Shown: positions 51,541-60,486, counted from the first letter of the stretch. The stretch is 64,000 nt of DNA from DATFFO01 sp963744905 (GCA_963744905.1 CAVUUV010000003.1:496001-560000), one strand, 5' to 3'. Numbers and translations are program-made. Notes: generated from the sequence alone by a model not told the origin.

Positions 51541-52463
51541 CCGAACAGACGGCTCCAGATCCTCCCTAAGAAGCCGTGCCGGACGGGGGTGGGGAGGGAC
51601 TTCAGCACGGAATCGAGCAGGTCCGGCGGCATGTCGCCGATCACCGTGAGATAGACCCCCCCGGCCTCCCAGGTCACGGTCACCCGGCCGGCCTCGAAGC
51701 TCCGCTGGTATGTTCCCGTGCCGGCCGCCACGTCCACGACCTCGGCGTCGTCGGCAAAGCCGACCGGCCCATCGGTCACGGCCACCCCCAGGGAGAAGAA
51801 GCCGTCCGAGTAATAGGAGAGGGTTCCCTCCTGGAGGGGGTAGGTGTCGAGGAGGCGGAATCCCTCCATCGCTGCCGGCAGTTGTGAGGGCGCCCGGTCG
51901 AGAGGAGGGGTCTTTTCCACATCCAGCGTCGGAGCCGAGGCGGGGAGGGGTGACGGCCCGGGCTGAAAGGCCACCATGCGACGGTCGCAGTACACGGAGC
52001 CGTCTTCGGTGAGAGTTGTGACCCTCACCAGGGCCCGAGTTTCGGTATCGACGGTCAGCCTGGCCCGCTCGACATCCTTCCTGGAGACAGACACCTGGAC
52101 GGCAGGGCGGCCCAGGTAGGTGAGATCAGACCGATCCCCCACCTCGTATAGAGGGGAACCATCCTGACTCGTGGTTCCTTCCACCGCCGCAGCTTCGATC
52201 TTGTCGCCCGAGATGGTGGCGGCCATGCCGGGGGCGGCCGTCGCCAGGGGACGGCCGGGGTCGCTCGACCAGGCCACCACCGAGCCATGGTCCTGGGCCA
52301 TCTCGAAGATCGAGTCACGGGGACCGTCCGGGGTCTCGCATGTGACCAGCTGCTCCCCAGAGAACTGGGCATCGGCGGAGCGCTCCAGATAGTTGCCCAG
52401 ATCACCGGTGAGAGCGGAGGGGACCACCAGGCTGGCGATGGTCAGGATGACCGCCAGAGTCAC
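51537..52463 (-). CDS. RseB-like sigma-factor regulatory protein
   Basis: A 308-residue protein from GTG 52463 that overlaps the anti-sigma stop (GTGA). One N-terminal hydrophobic segment (TLAVILTIASLVVPSALTG) should export or anchor it. The rest is beta-rich (DLTYLGRPAVQVSVSRKDVERARLTVDTETRALVRVTTLTEDG) as in the MucB/RseB lipoprotein-carrier fold, and it is the third gene of a sigma/anti-sigma operon. I infer that it senses the cell envelope and modulates the anti-sigma factor. Family identity is supported by fold pattern and position rather than a unique motif. Confidence 0.7.
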   Translation of the reverse strand: MTLAVILTIASLVVPSALTGDLGNYLERSADAQFSGEQLVTCETPDGPRDSIFEMAQDHGSVVAWSSDPGRPLATAAPGMAATISGDKIEAAAVEGTTSQDGSPLYEVGDRSDLTYLGRPAVQVSVSRKDVERARLTVDTETRALVRVTTLTEDGSVYCDRRMVAFQPGPSPLPASAPTLDVEKTPPLDRAPSQLPAAMEGFRLLDTYPLQEGTLSYYSDGFFSLGVAVTDGPVGFADDAEVVDVAAGTGTYQRSFEAGRVTVTWEAGGVYLTVIGDMPPDLLDSVLKSLPTPVRHGFLGRIWSRLFG

Positions 52464-52861
52464 GGCAGCTCCACCTCCCTGGGCACCACCAGTTTCATCG
52501 ATGCCGACCCCGCATCCAGGGAAGCCCTGGCCCCGAACTGCCGGCTGATATCGGACACCGCGATGGGTCGGGGAGTGGCAACCAGCGTGGCGACCGCAAT
52601 TACTGCTGCCGCTACCGCGGCCACGGCGCCCAGCCATAGCGAGCGCCGGCTTCGATGGCCTTCGTCCACGCGGGCGGGAATCAGCCCGGCAGGCATTTCG
52701 AGCATGGGCAGAGACCGCACCGCGGCCCGCATCTCGTTGATCTGATAGAGCTGTCGGCGGCAATAGGCACAGTCGGCCATGTGAGACCGGAGCCTTCGGG
52801 ACTCGGCCGGGGTGGTCTCGCCGTCGAGGTAGGCGGACAGGAGCCCTTCGGGATGGTTCAT
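52460..52861 (-). CDS. Anti-sigma factor with zinc-finger (zf-HC2)
   Basis: A 133-residue protein: LLSAYLDGETTPAESRRLRSHMADCAYCRRQLYQINEM contains the HxxxCxxC zinc site of ZAS anti-sigma factors. A membrane span (SLWLGAVAAVAAAVIAVATLVAT) follows and about 40 residues lie outside. Its start overlaps the sigma gene stop (ATGA), as is usual for such pairs. It should hold the ECF sigma factor until an envelope or redox signal arrives. Confidence 0.88.
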   Translation of the reverse strand: MNHPEGLLSAYLDGETTPAESRRLRSHMADCAYCRRQLYQINEMRAAVRSLPMLEMPAGLIPARVDEGHRSRRSLWLGAVAAVAAAVIAVATLVATPRPIAVSDISRQFGARASLDAGSASMKLVVPREVELP

Positions 52862-53376
52862 CCGGCCCGCTCCTGGGCCAGCGAGAGACGAAGCAGCTTT
52901 CGTCCGCGGTGGATACGACTGCGGATCGTGCCGACGGGAACCGCCACCGCGGTGGCGATCTCCTCGTAACTCAAGCCCACCACGTCACACATCACGACTG
53001 CCTCCCGGAACTCGTAGGGAAGCTCGAGAAGGGCCGCCTGGATGTCCTCACCGAGGCGCACGGCAGCGAGCTCCTCGTCGGCGGCCGGAGAAGACTCGGT
53101 GTCCCAGCGATCGATCTCTTCGGGTAGGGAGGCGGTGGGACGACGCTGACGACGTCGCACCTCATCGATGAAGGCGTTGCGGGTGATGCGCCACAGCCAT
53201 CCGTCGAAGGATCCGGGGCGGTAAGAGGCCAGGCCCCGCCTGACACGGAGGAGCACCTCCTGGGCCAGATCGGAGGCGTCGTCGGGGTTGCCGCACAGGC
53301 GGTAGGCGAAGTTGTAGATCTTGCGCCCATGGACTCGCGCCACTTCTTCCCACGACATCGGGACGGTGTCACTCAC
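52858..53376 (-). CDS. ECF-type RNA polymerase sigma factor
   Basis: A 172-residue sigma factor. Region 2: YNFAYRLCGNPDDASDLAQEVLLRVRRGLASYRPGSFDGWLWRITRNAFIDEVRR. Region 4: ALLELPYEFREAVVMCDVVGLSYEEIATAVAVPVGTIRSRIHRGRKLLRLSL. It has no extra domain. Together with the downstream anti-sigma and RseB-like genes it resembles the actinobacterial SigE stress module. ATG is possible at 53376 with GTG nearby. Confidence 0.9.
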   Translation of the reverse strand: MSDTVPMSWEEVARVHGRKIYNFAYRLCGNPDDASDLAQEVLLRVRRGLASYRPGSFDGWLWRITRNAFIDEVRRRQRRPTASLPEEIDRWDTESSPAADEELAAVRLGEDIQAALLELPYEFREAVVMCDVVGLSYEEIATAVAVPVGTIRSRIHRGRKLLRLSLAQERAG

Positions 53377-53445
53377 GGAGCATCCTTGTGTGCGACAACG
53401 ACGATGGGCAACAACTAGTTCCCGGTGCGCCCGGGAACCCCCTGA

Positions 53446-53661
53446 TCAGGACTTGGGTTCGCCCGTCTCGGACTTGGCTTCGCCCGTTTCGGACTTGGCG
53501 TCATCTGGTGAGTCTGAGCTGCCCTCGGAGAGGCCCTTGCGGAACTCCTTGGCCGAGGCGCCGATGGAACGGGCCAGCTCGGGCAGCTTCTTGGCACCAA
53601 ACAGCAGGGCGACGATCACCAGAATGATCAGCCACTCACTGCCTCTCAGGCCACTAAACAT
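53446..53661 (-). CDS. tatA: TatA/E-type twin-arginine translocase subunit
   Basis: A 71-residue protein: FSGLRGSEWLIILVIVALLFGAKKLPELARSIGASAKEFRKGLSEG. It has the short span, FGxKKLPEL hinge and amphipathic helix of TatA. The tail repeats KSETGE twice. TAAGGAGG precedes the ATG. It lies 70 bases beyond the sigma factor gene start on the same strand; a second near-identical copy lies just upstream. TatC is not in the window. Confidence 0.9.
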   Translation of the reverse strand: MFSGLRGSEWLIILVIVALLFGAKKLPELARSIGASAKEFRKGLSEGSSDSPDDAKSETGEAKSETGEPKS

Positions 53662-53746
53662 GATGGAGACCTCCTTACCCGACCGATGATAACCCCTACC
53701 TGGGGAGAACCGCCATTGACCGGAGGCCTCTCAGTGCGGCTCTGGG

Positions 53747-53914
53747 TCAGGACTCGGTTTCGTCCGGCTCGCTGCCCTCGGAGAGGCCCTTGCGGAACTC
53801 CTTGGCCGAGGCGCCGACGGAACGGGCCAGCTCGGGCAGCTTCTTGGCACCAAACAGCAGGGCGACGATCACCAGAATGACCAGCCACTCACTGCCTCTC
53901 AAGCCATCCAGCAT
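53747..53914 (-). CDS. tatA: Second TatA/E-type subunit (tandem copy)
   Basis: A 55-residue protein, MLDGLRGSEWLVILVIVALL, continuing with the same FGAKKLPELARS hinge and helix as its neighbour, but with a shorter tail (SEPDETES). Only a few codons differ over the first 47 and the DNA is almost identical from 53772 to 53905, so the duplication is recent or kept alike by conversion. It has its own AAGGAGG site. Confidence 0.87.
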   Translation of the reverse strand: MLDGLRGSEWLVILVIVALLFGAKKLPELARSVGASAKEFRKGLSEGSEPDETES

Positions 53915-54014
53915 GTGGAAAACCTCCTTCTGAGGAGATCATACGACCGAATTGAAATTACGGGTCCTCATGGGGAGGAGCTTGCCCCCTGAGGCAACGG
54001 GGCCATCGAGACTC

Positions 54015-54965
54015 CTAGGCGAGGGACATGGAGTCGACGAACTTCTGCAGCCGCTCCCGGGTGACGAAACGGATCCGGGGATCGCGACGTTCACGGTCGT
54101 AGATGGAGAACGGGGCGAACTTCTCCGACACCAGCATCCCTCGATCCTGGCCCGACTGCTCGAAGGAAAGCACGAACGACCTGATAGTGCGGTCCTCCAC
54201 CTGGGGGTAGTCGCCCGGTTCGTAGGGATCGACCATGACGAAGGTGGACTGCCCGGCCCGGGTGGCGGTGTAGATCCCTGGAGCCACGCCGGGCGTGACC
54301 GTGTACCCGAACAAAGCGAGGATGCCGGTCACCATTTCCCCTGCCGTCATATCCTCCGGATCCACTCCCTGAGCACGCAGCCCGGTGTCGACCGCCTTGG
54401 GCAGACGTATCTGGTCGGACAGGGGAGCGAGCTCATCCGATGTGCTCGGCTCAACGGTCTCGGGGATGACGGGAGGGCCGGTCTCGAATTCCGCCGCCAG
54501 AGGGTCGGCACCGATCGAGTGCAGTTGGAGCATCTCGGTCATGCGGCTGGGTGGAGGCAGGATTCCCGGAGTCTCGAGGGACTTGCGACCGACCTCTCGT
54601 TTCTCGCCCTTTCCCGCCAGGGCCACGACCTGGGTCACGTCGTCGATAGGGAGACTGTGACGCTTCTCCCTGACCACCTCGATCGCCTCACCCACCAGGA
54701 GGTCTGCCAGCACCTCGTCGCCGTCCGCCGGAAAGGGGACGTTGAACGCCACCCGCGCCTCGTTCTCGTGAACGTGGAAACTCTCGACTTCGGGACGGGG
54801 ATGAACGAAGTCCGGCATTGGTGGAGGAGCCTGGCCCCGGCGGCCGCGAGCCTGGCGCTGCGGCTTCTCGATGCCGATCTGCTTGCGACGCCGCTCGATG
54901 TACCAGTTGGCTGCAAGCAAGAGTACGGCCAGCAAGATGAGGAGGATCCCCAGATTCTTCAACAA
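54015..54965 (-). CDS. Membrane-anchored protein of unknown function
   Basis: A 316-residue protein with one N-terminal span (NLGILLILLAVLLLAANWYIERRRKQIG) and a soluble part. The middle (RPEVESFHVHENEARVAFNV) and C-terminus (TATRAGQSTFVMVDPYEPGDYPQVEDRTIRSFVLSFEQSGQDRGMLVSEKFAPFSIYDRERR) suggest an alpha/beta domain related to restriction-endonuclease-like folds, but no active-site motif is clear. It starts at TTG overlapping the ClC gene stop by seven bases, so it is translationally coupled to the channel. Confidence 0.6.
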   Translation of the reverse strand: MLKNLGILLILLAVLLLAANWYIERRRKQIGIEKPQRQARGRRGQAPPPMPDFVHPRPEVESFHVHENEARVAFNVPFPADGDEVLADLLVGEAIEVVREKRHSLPIDDVTQVVALAGKGEKREVGRKSLETPGILPPPSRMTEMLQLHSIGADPLAAEFETGPPVIPETVEPSTSDELAPLSDQIRLPKAVDTGLRAQGVDPEDMTAGEMVTGILALFGYTVTPGVAPGIYTATRAGQSTFVMVDPYEPGDYPQVEDRTIRSFVLSFEQSGQDRGMLVSEKFAPFSIYDRERRDPRIRFVTRERLQKFVDSMSLA

Positions 54966-57124
54966 CTCTCTTCTCCCGAATCGGTGGCTTCTCCGATACT
55001 AGAAGGACCACCGCCGGCTCCGGCTTCAACCACCATCGTCTCGATCTCCGCGGTGGGCTCGTCGGCACCCGCATTGAGGCGTTCGATCATGGCCTTCCGA
55101 GACGACTCGCTCCCGAATGCGGTGACCAGGTCGCCGGCGACCAGCACCGTGTCACCCACCGGAACGAGGACCTCGGTACCCCGTCGCACCGAGACCAGCG
55201 TGGAGCCTTCCGGCCATCGCACCTCACGCACTGCCCTGCCGTCGGCGATGGAGCCGGAAGGAACCCGGAAGTCGAAGTAGCTGGCGCCCGGGTCGGTGCG
55301 CTGGTCGAGACGGGCCCGCTGCAGGTTGTGGTCGGTACGGGAGCCCAGGGCGAGGTGATAGGCGCGTACCGCATCCTCGCGCCGGAACATGCCGACCAGC
55401 TTGGTCGGGTCGTCATTGGAGACGACCGGGAGACGCCCGATCCCCAGGGCGGCCATCCGCTCCATGGCATGGGAAACGGGGGTACTCGGCGTCACCGTCA
55501 CCGGACGCCTGGTCATGACCGACTTGACCGCGTCGATAGACGGGTCAGCACTGGTGGTGGCGTCGGTGATGCTGACGATCCCCACCAGCTCGCCCGCGTC
55601 GTCCACCACCGGAGCGCCGTGCGCCCGGAAGCTGTCCAGGCGATCGATGAGCTCTTCGAGCGGTGTGTCGGGGTTGACGACCAGGCGGGGAGGAGCCATG
55701 ACGTTGGAGACGCTGATGGTGTCCATGATGTCGACCTCGCCATGCTTGGTGGGAGAGATGCCCCGCAAGGCGAGGGGCATGGTGTAGACGCTCTCCTTGG
55801 AGAAACGCTCGGTGAGGAAGGTGGCCAGGATCGCAGTCAGCATGAGGGGAACGATCAGTCCGTACTCCTTGGTCCCTGTGACCTCGAACACGAGGAGGAT
55901 GGCGGTCAGCGGGGCCCTGGCCATGGCGGCGAACATGGCCGCCATCCCCACCACCGCGTAGGGTCCCGTCTGCAGGGCGGTCAGATGCCAGAAGGGCCCG
56001 ATCAGCTTGGCGAAGGCCGTTCCGACCATGGCCCCGATGAACAGCGAGGGCATGAAGGCGCCCCCAGACCCACCCGACCCGAGGGTGAAAGAGGTGGCCA
56101 GGATCTTGCCCAGGGCCAGGAGGCCCAGCACCCACCACAACTGCGAGAGACCACCGACGGGGGTAGTGGCACCGGTGGCAGTGGCCAGGAGGCCATTGGT
56201 GACGGCCTGACCCGTCCCTGCCAAACGCGCCTGTCCCGTTCCGAGGATGGCCGGCTCGAGGAACAGAAGCCCGGCGGTCAGGAGCCCCATCGACACCGGC
56301 CGGGCCCACGAGCGAGCCCGGTTGCCCTCGTGGAAGTATTCCTCCACCCGCCGAAGGATCTTCAGGAAAAGCACGGCCGTGACCACGATCACCAGGGCCA
56401 GTGCCACGTACAGGATCAGCTCTCGGTAGTCCGGCTGATCGAACTTATCCGGACTCAGCGTGAAGTTCTCGTGGATGAGCGAACGAGTGGTGATGGCCGC
56501 CGCGACCGAAGCCACCACGATGGCCGACATGTGCCGCACGGCGAAACTGGACAGGATCACCTCCAGAGCGAAAAGCATGCCGGCGATCGGAGCATTGAAT
56601 GTGGCACCGATACCAGCTCCGGCACCCGCTGCCACCAGTGATATGACCTGGTCCTCACCCAGATGGAACGTACGGGCGAGTTTCGATCCCAGCGAGGCGC
56701 CTACCAGCACGATCGGCCCCTCACGACCGGCAGATCCACCCAGTCCCACGGTGAAGGCCGTGGCCAACACTTTGAAAGGCGCCACGCGGCCTCGGATCAA
56801 ACCTCCGCGCACGGTGAGCGAGGCGATGGCCTCGGGCACGCCGTCACCGGCCACCTCCGGCGCTATGTACCTGGCGGTCGCCCAGGCAATGAAGAATCCG
56901 ATCGGGACGAGCACGAAGACCCAAAAGCTGCCTTTGCCCGCAGCCTCACCCAGAACCGAGGTTTCGAACAGACGCAAGACCTCGATCAGAGCGGCGGTAC
57001 CCAGGCCGACCGCCACTCCGGTGGCGGCGGAGAGAAGCAAGAACCGGCCACCGACGCGATCGGTGGCACTCACCGCAGAAGGAAGCCTTTTCCAGGCCCG
57101 GGCAATCGAAGTCACCAGGCCCAC
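54959..57124 (-). CDS. ClC-type chloride channel/antiporter with CBS and RCK-C domains
   Basis: A 721-residue protein. The first 450 residues are a ClC core with GSAGREGPIVLVGASLG (gating Glu in GREGP) and LGSGGSGGAFMPSLFIGAMVG. Two CBS domains occupy about residues 475-595 (NVMAPPRLVVNPDTPLEELIDRL; VKSVMTRRPVTVTPSTPVSHAMERM). A TrkA-C/RCK-C domain ends it (RRGTEVLVPVGDTVLVAGDLVTAFGS). The CBS and RCK parts imply gating by nucleotides or other ligands. The classical GSGIP motif is replaced by VAGDGVPEAI. Confidence 0.9.
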   Translation of the reverse strand: MGLVTSIARAWKRLPSAVSATDRVGGRFLLLSAATGVAVGLGTAALIEVLRLFETSVLGEAAGKGSFWVFVLVPIGFFIAWATARYIAPEVAGDGVPEAIASLTVRGGLIRGRVAPFKVLATAFTVGLGGSAGREGPIVLVGASLGSKLARTFHLGEDQVISLVAAGAGAGIGATFNAPIAGMLFALEVILSSFAVRHMSAIVVASVAAAITTRSLIHENFTLSPDKFDQPDYRELILYVALALVIVVTAVLFLKILRRVEEYFHEGNRARSWARPVSMGLLTAGLLFLEPAILGTGQARLAGTGQAVTNGLLATATGATTPVGGLSQLWWVLGLLALGKILATSFTLGSGGSGGAFMPSLFIGAMVGTAFAKLIGPFWHLTALQTGPYAVVGMAAMFAAMARAPLTAILLVFEVTGTKEYGLIVPLMLTAILATFLTERFSKESVYTMPLALRGISPTKHGEVDIMDTISVSNVMAPPRLVVNPDTPLEELIDRLDSFRAHGAPVVDDAGELVGIVSITDATTSADPSIDAVKSVMTRRPVTVTPSTPVSHAMERMAALGIGRLPVVSNDDPTKLVGMFRREDAVRAYHLALGSRTDHNLQRARLDQRTDPGASYFDFRVPSGSIADGRAVREVRWPEGSTLVSVRRGTEVLVPVGDTVLVAGDLVTAFGSESSRKAMIERLNAGADEPTAEIETMVVEAGAGGGPSSIGEATDSGEESC

Positions 57125-57162
57125 AGTATCGTCGCATTCAGGACATCCCTAGCCTGGCCTTC

Positions 57163-57612
57163 ATGGTGCCGATCATGCGTGTCCTGGAAGGCGAATGGGA
57201 GGGTCGTGGGCATGGGAGCTACCCCACCATCGAGGATTTCGATTACCTCGAAACCGTGGTCCTGGCCCGGCTGCCCGACAAGCCCATCCTGGCCTACACC
57301 CAGCGCACCCGCTCACCTTCCGGCGCACCCCTCCATGCCGAGTCGGGCTTCTATCGCTTCGACGGAGACGGGGGCGTCGAACTGGTCATCGCCCAGCCCA
57401 CCGGGATCGCCGAGACCCATAGGGGCGAGATCACGGACACGGGGCTGAAGCTGGTCATGACCGGGCTGGTCACCACGCCCACCGCGGTCGAGGTGCGTGA
57501 GGTGCGAAGGCGACTGTCGGTTGTGGGCGACAGTTTGACCTATCGGTTGGACATGGCGGCCGTCGGCCAGGACCTGACCCTGCATTTGGAGGGTGAGCTG
57601 GGCCGGGTGTGA
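57163..57612 (+). CDS. Nitrobindin-like haem-binding beta-barrel protein
   Basis: A 149-residue protein: VLEGEWEGRGHGSYPTIEDFDYLETV is the GxWxGxGxGxYPTI signature of nitrobindin/THAP4-type barrels, followed by YTQRTRSPSGAPLHAESGFYRF and the ending DLTLHLEGELGRV, where the His corresponds to the axial haem ligand. Nitrobindins bind ferric haem and handle nitric oxide or peroxynitrite. Divergent from the ClC gene; the next gene overlaps its stop. Confidence 0.85.
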   Translation: MVPIMRVLEGEWEGRGHGSYPTIEDFDYLETVVLARLPDKPILAYTQRTRSPSGAPLHAESGFYRFDGDGGVELVIAQPTGIAETHRGEITDTGLKLVMTGLVTTPTAVEVREVRRRLSVVGDSLTYRLDMAAVGQDLTLHLEGELGRV

Positions 57613-58451
57613 CCACCCGGTTAGCGTCGAGCGCCGTGAAGCCAGTCAGTCACGTCGGCAGGAGGATCGACCTCTCCTACCCATCCAACCGCTGGGCGGT
57701 GGGCCTTACCCTTGTCGCGGGCCTGGCGGGTCTCATCCATCCCGAGGGCCGCAACTCCTTCTGGGCCGCCTTCCAGAGCGGGGGAACGGTCATTCTCACC
57801 TGGGCACTGACTCGGGAGCTCGACCCGGACCGGCCCGCCACCTCGGTGGTGGCGGCCGTCGCCGCCGGCGTGGTGGCGGTGTGGACCGGCGACGCCAGCC
57901 TCATCGCCCTGGGTGGGCTGGTGGCGGCGGCCCGGATCCTGACCAGATCGACCGGTTCGTGGCCCCTCCTCACCGACATCGTGGTGATCGGAGCCGGAGT
58001 GGGCATCTTCGCCCGCAGCCCGCTGACCTGGGCATCGGGATTGGCCGTGGCGGCGGCGGTGGCCCTCGACACGGCCATGATCCATCCCGCCCCGCGCTAT
58101 CACGTCTGGCTGGCGGGAGCGATAGGAGTGGCGGTCACCCTGTCCGCCGTCATCTCCGACGCCCTCCCCCGGGACTGGTCCCCACCCAGCATCGCCACCA
58201 TCGTCATCGCCATCCTCGGAACTCTGGCCGGCCTCCTCACCCCGGTCCTCCCCCTCAACTCCTTCAGCGACTTCCGCAACACCCGCCTCGACCCCAGCCG
58301 CCTCCGGGTGGCTCGCCGCCTCGTCGTCGCCACCCTCGCCCTCGGCGTCGTGGCCGGTGGCGCCGCCACCGGCGCCACCTCCTGGCCCGCCTGGCTGACC
58401 CTCATCCTGGCAGCACTGTTCCGCGTTTTTATCAGCGAAACGGGCCCCTGA
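57609..58451 (+). CDS. Uncharacterised multi-pass membrane protein
   Basis: A 280-residue protein with seven to eight Ala/Val/Leu-rich spans (VGLTLVAGLAGLI, ATSVVAAVAAGVVAVWTG, LIALGGLVAAARIL, IVVIGAGVGIFA, SGLAVAAAVALDTAMI, VWLAGAIGVAVTLSAVI, IATIVIAILGTLAGLLTPVLPL, LVVATLALGVVAGGAATG). No family recognised. Its last ten residues (RVFISETGP) and stop are encoded by the left arm of an inverted-repeat element, so the original C-terminus may have been altered. Confidence 0.62.
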   Translation: MTTRLASSAVKPVSHVGRRIDLSYPSNRWAVGLTLVAGLAGLIHPEGRNSFWAAFQSGGTVILTWALTRELDPDRPATSVVAAVAAGVVAVWTGDASLIALGGLVAAARILTRSTGSWPLLTDIVVIGAGVGIFARSPLTWASGLAVAAAVALDTAMIHPAPRYHVWLAGAIGVAVTLSAVISDALPRDWSPPSIATIVIAILGTLAGLLTPVLPLNSFSDFRNTRLDPSRLRVARRLVVATLALGVVAGGAATGATSWPAWLTLILAALFRVFISETGP

Positions 58452-58599
58452 GGGGGCCGTTTCGTAGGGGAGAACGCGCTACGAAACCGCCCTTTAGTCC
58501 CCAAGACGGGCCTGATGCGGCCATTGGAACACGCAACCAGGGATTTTCTCCCCTACGGATCGGCCCCTCACAGGGGCCGATCTGCTGATAAAAACGCGG
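58421..58599. repeat. Nested inverted-repeat element between convergent genes
   Basis: The 179-base unit is bounded by perfect 16-base inverted repeats: CCGCGTTTTTATCAGC at 58421-58436 and its reverse complement at 58584-58599. Inside lie a second inverted pair, GTAGGGGAGAA (58464-58474) and TTCTCCCCTAC (58546-58556), and two compact hairpins (58436-58461 around GAAACGG/CCGTTTC and a perfect 11-base stem at 58558-58582). It forms the 3' ends of both flanking genes and may act as a two-way terminator or be a small mobile element. Confidence 0.75.
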
Positions 58600-58600
58600 A

Positions 58601-59467
58601 TCAGATCCGGGTTCCTACTCCGCGTCGCTCGGCTTCTTCGAGGGCGGCGGCGGCGGCGGTGATGTCCTGGCTGGCGATTCCGACGGACTTGAAGAAGGTG
58701 AAATCGGAGATGATGTCGGGGACGCCGTCTTCGAGCAGGTCGGTCAGGGTGGCATCCGGGCCTCGCTCGGCGGTCAGGAGATCGCCCGCCTCGGCAGCGG
58801 CGGCGTCACGGTCGTCCACCACCACGAAGGAGTGGAGCGTGACCTCGACCGGCACCTCGATCATGCCGGGACGGAAGGCGCCGATGGCGTTGATGTGGGT
58901 GCCCGCCTGAATCGCATCCGGCGAGAACAGGGCCGCGGTAGAGGGAGTGGCACAGGAGACGACGTCGGCAACACCCACGGCCTCATCGGCGGCATCGACC
59001 GCCTCGCCGCCGACCCGTTCCGCCAGGTCTTCGGCTCGGTTGCGGGTCCGCGACCAGACCAGCACCCGTTGGATGGGGCGCACCGTCCGCACCGCCTCGA
59101 TTTGATCGAAGGCCATCGCTCCCGCCCCCAGCATGACGAGGACCGAAGCATCTTCTCGCGCCAGTAGCCGTGTGGCCAGGCCGGCACCGGCACCGGTGCG
59201 GATGGCAGTCAGGGTGGGCCCGTCCACCATCCCCATCGGCGAACCGGATTCGTCCATGACCAAAACTAGCCCGACTGGATTTCCGGGCACGGTCGAGACG
59301 ATCTTGATCCCCGATCTCTCCCCCACCCTGCCCGGCATGTAGAGAGAACCAGCCAGCTCCCGTCGCAATGGCACCTGGCGATCGCTGGAAAAGGCCGCCA
59401 CCTGTGACTCAACGGCCAGGTCCATCGGTAGACACTCACGGGTCTGCTGGGCGTCCAGGACCAGCAT
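58601..59467 (-). CDS. Ornithine cyclodeaminase/mu-crystallin family protein
   Basis: A 288-residue protein: RELAGSLYMPGRVGERSGIKIVSTVPGNP, LVMDESGSPMGMVDGPTLTAIRTGAGAGLATRLLAREDASVLVMLGAGAMAFDQIEAVRTVRPIQRVLVWSRT, and INAIGAFRPGMIEVP. K in GIKIVS, R in AIRTGA and the GAGAMA NAD-binding turn are the family's key positions. Members include ornithine cyclodeaminase, alanine dehydrogenase and ketimine reductases; the substrate is undecided. ATG 59467 overlaps the upstream stop; GTG 59470 is one codon longer. Confidence 0.87.
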   Translation of the reverse strand: MLVLDAQQTRECLPMDLAVESQVAAFSSDRQVPLRRELAGSLYMPGRVGERSGIKIVSTVPGNPVGLVLVMDESGSPMGMVDGPTLTAIRTGAGAGLATRLLAREDASVLVMLGAGAMAFDQIEAVRTVRPIQRVLVWSRTRNRAEDLAERVGGEAVDAADEAVGVADVVSCATPSTAALFSPDAIQAGTHINAIGAFRPGMIEVPVEVTLHSFVVVDDRDAAAAEAGDLLTAERGPDATLTDLLEDGVPDIISDFTFFKSVGIASQDITAAAAALEEAERRGVGTRI

Positions 59468-60486
59468 CACGCAACCGTGACCCGGTAGTCACCCGCTTTC
59501 TGGTCGAATTCCAGGTCGATCAGGCCCCGACGGGCAGCAGCCCGGCAGAACTGAAGAAACCCGCTGTATCCGAACTTCTTCTCCGAGAAGTCGGCCTGGC
59601 GCTTTCGCACTTCATTCTTGAGCCCGGACAGGAACGGCTTGCCGTTGCGCTTCTGAACGTCGGACACGACGCTGACCAGCAGGTCGAAGGCCTGGGCCTC
59701 CTCGGCCCCTCCGGCCGCGATCTGCACCACCGGATCCCCCCGTGCCGGACCTTCGCTCAGCTCGATCACTCCCTGCGACTGCAGGTCGGCCAGCAACTCG
59801 CCGAAGCCCCGATATCCGTAGTCGGCCTCCGAAAAGGTGGAATCCTTGCGCAGAAGGGCTCGTTTGAGCGAAGAAGCAAGCACCGTATCGCCCGAGCTGC
59901 GCTGCAGTCCTGCCAGGGTGCGGGTGATAAGCGACTCGATCGTCTCCTCACCGCTTTCGGCGGGCGGGGCCTCGGCCTGGGTCTTCTTGGTCTCCTCCGA
60001 GGCCCGGCGTGGCTCCACCCCCTCCAGGTTCTCGTAGAAGAGGAACTCGTCGCAGGCCGGGGGGAGCAGCTTGGAAGTGGAGCCCTTCACGCCCACCCCG
60101 ATAACCCGCTTGTTCAGCTCGCGCAACTTGTAGACCAGGGGCGTGAAGTCCGAGTCGCCGGTGCAGATGACGAAGGTAGTGACGTAGCCTCGCTCGAAGG
60201 CCTGTTCCAGGGCATCCACCGCCATCTTGATGTCGGCGGCGTTCTTGCGCACCATGCCCAGACGCTGGGGAATCTCGATCAACTCGACATGGTGACGGGT
60301 GAGCATGCGCCGGTCCTCGTCGAACATGGACCAGTCGGCATATGCCCGCCGCGACACCACCCGCCCCCGTTCGGCCAGGGCGTCGGCAATGGGGCCAAAA
60401 TCGAATTGCATCCCCCCGAGGGAGTCCCGGGCGCCAATGGCCAGGTTCTCGTAGTCCAGATAGAGGGCGATGCGTTCTTCATCCAT
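59467..60486 (-). CDS. NYN-domain protein with two LOTUS/OST-HTH domains
   Basis: A 339-residue protein. Residues 1-155 form a NYN (PIN-like) nuclease domain: IALYLDYENLAIGARD (first Asp), DIKMAVDALEQAF, FVICTGDSDFTPLVYKLRE with the acidic cluster. Two LOTUS/OST-HTH domains follow (about 180-250 and 270-338: DSTFSEADYGYRGFGELLADLQ; QADFSEKKFGYSGFLQFCRAA). The combination is that of LabA/MARF1-like proteins, thought to bind and cut RNA. The downstream gene overlaps its stop. Confidence 0.9.
   Translation of the reverse strand: MDEERIALYLDYENLAIGARDSLGGMQFDFGPIADALAERGRVVSRRAYADWSMFDEDRRMLTRHHVELIEIPQRLGMVRKNAADIKMAVDALEQAFERGYVTTFVICTGDSDFTPLVYKLRELNKRVIGVGVKGSTSKLLPPACDEFLFYENLEGVEPRRASEETKKTQAEAPPAESGEETIESLITRTLAGLQRSSGDTVLASSLKRALLRKDSTFSEADYGYRGFGELLADLQSQGVIELSEGPARGDPVVQIAAGGAEEAQAFDLLVSVVSDVQKRNGKPFLSGLKNEVRKRQADFSEKKFGYSGFLQFCRAAARRGLIDLEFDQKAGDYRVTVA

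Noticed and set aside
53952..56641. Long plus-strand frames antisense to the ClC channel and its neighbour
   Set aside because: Opposite strand carries clear membrane and CBS domains; these frames have no recognisable motif.
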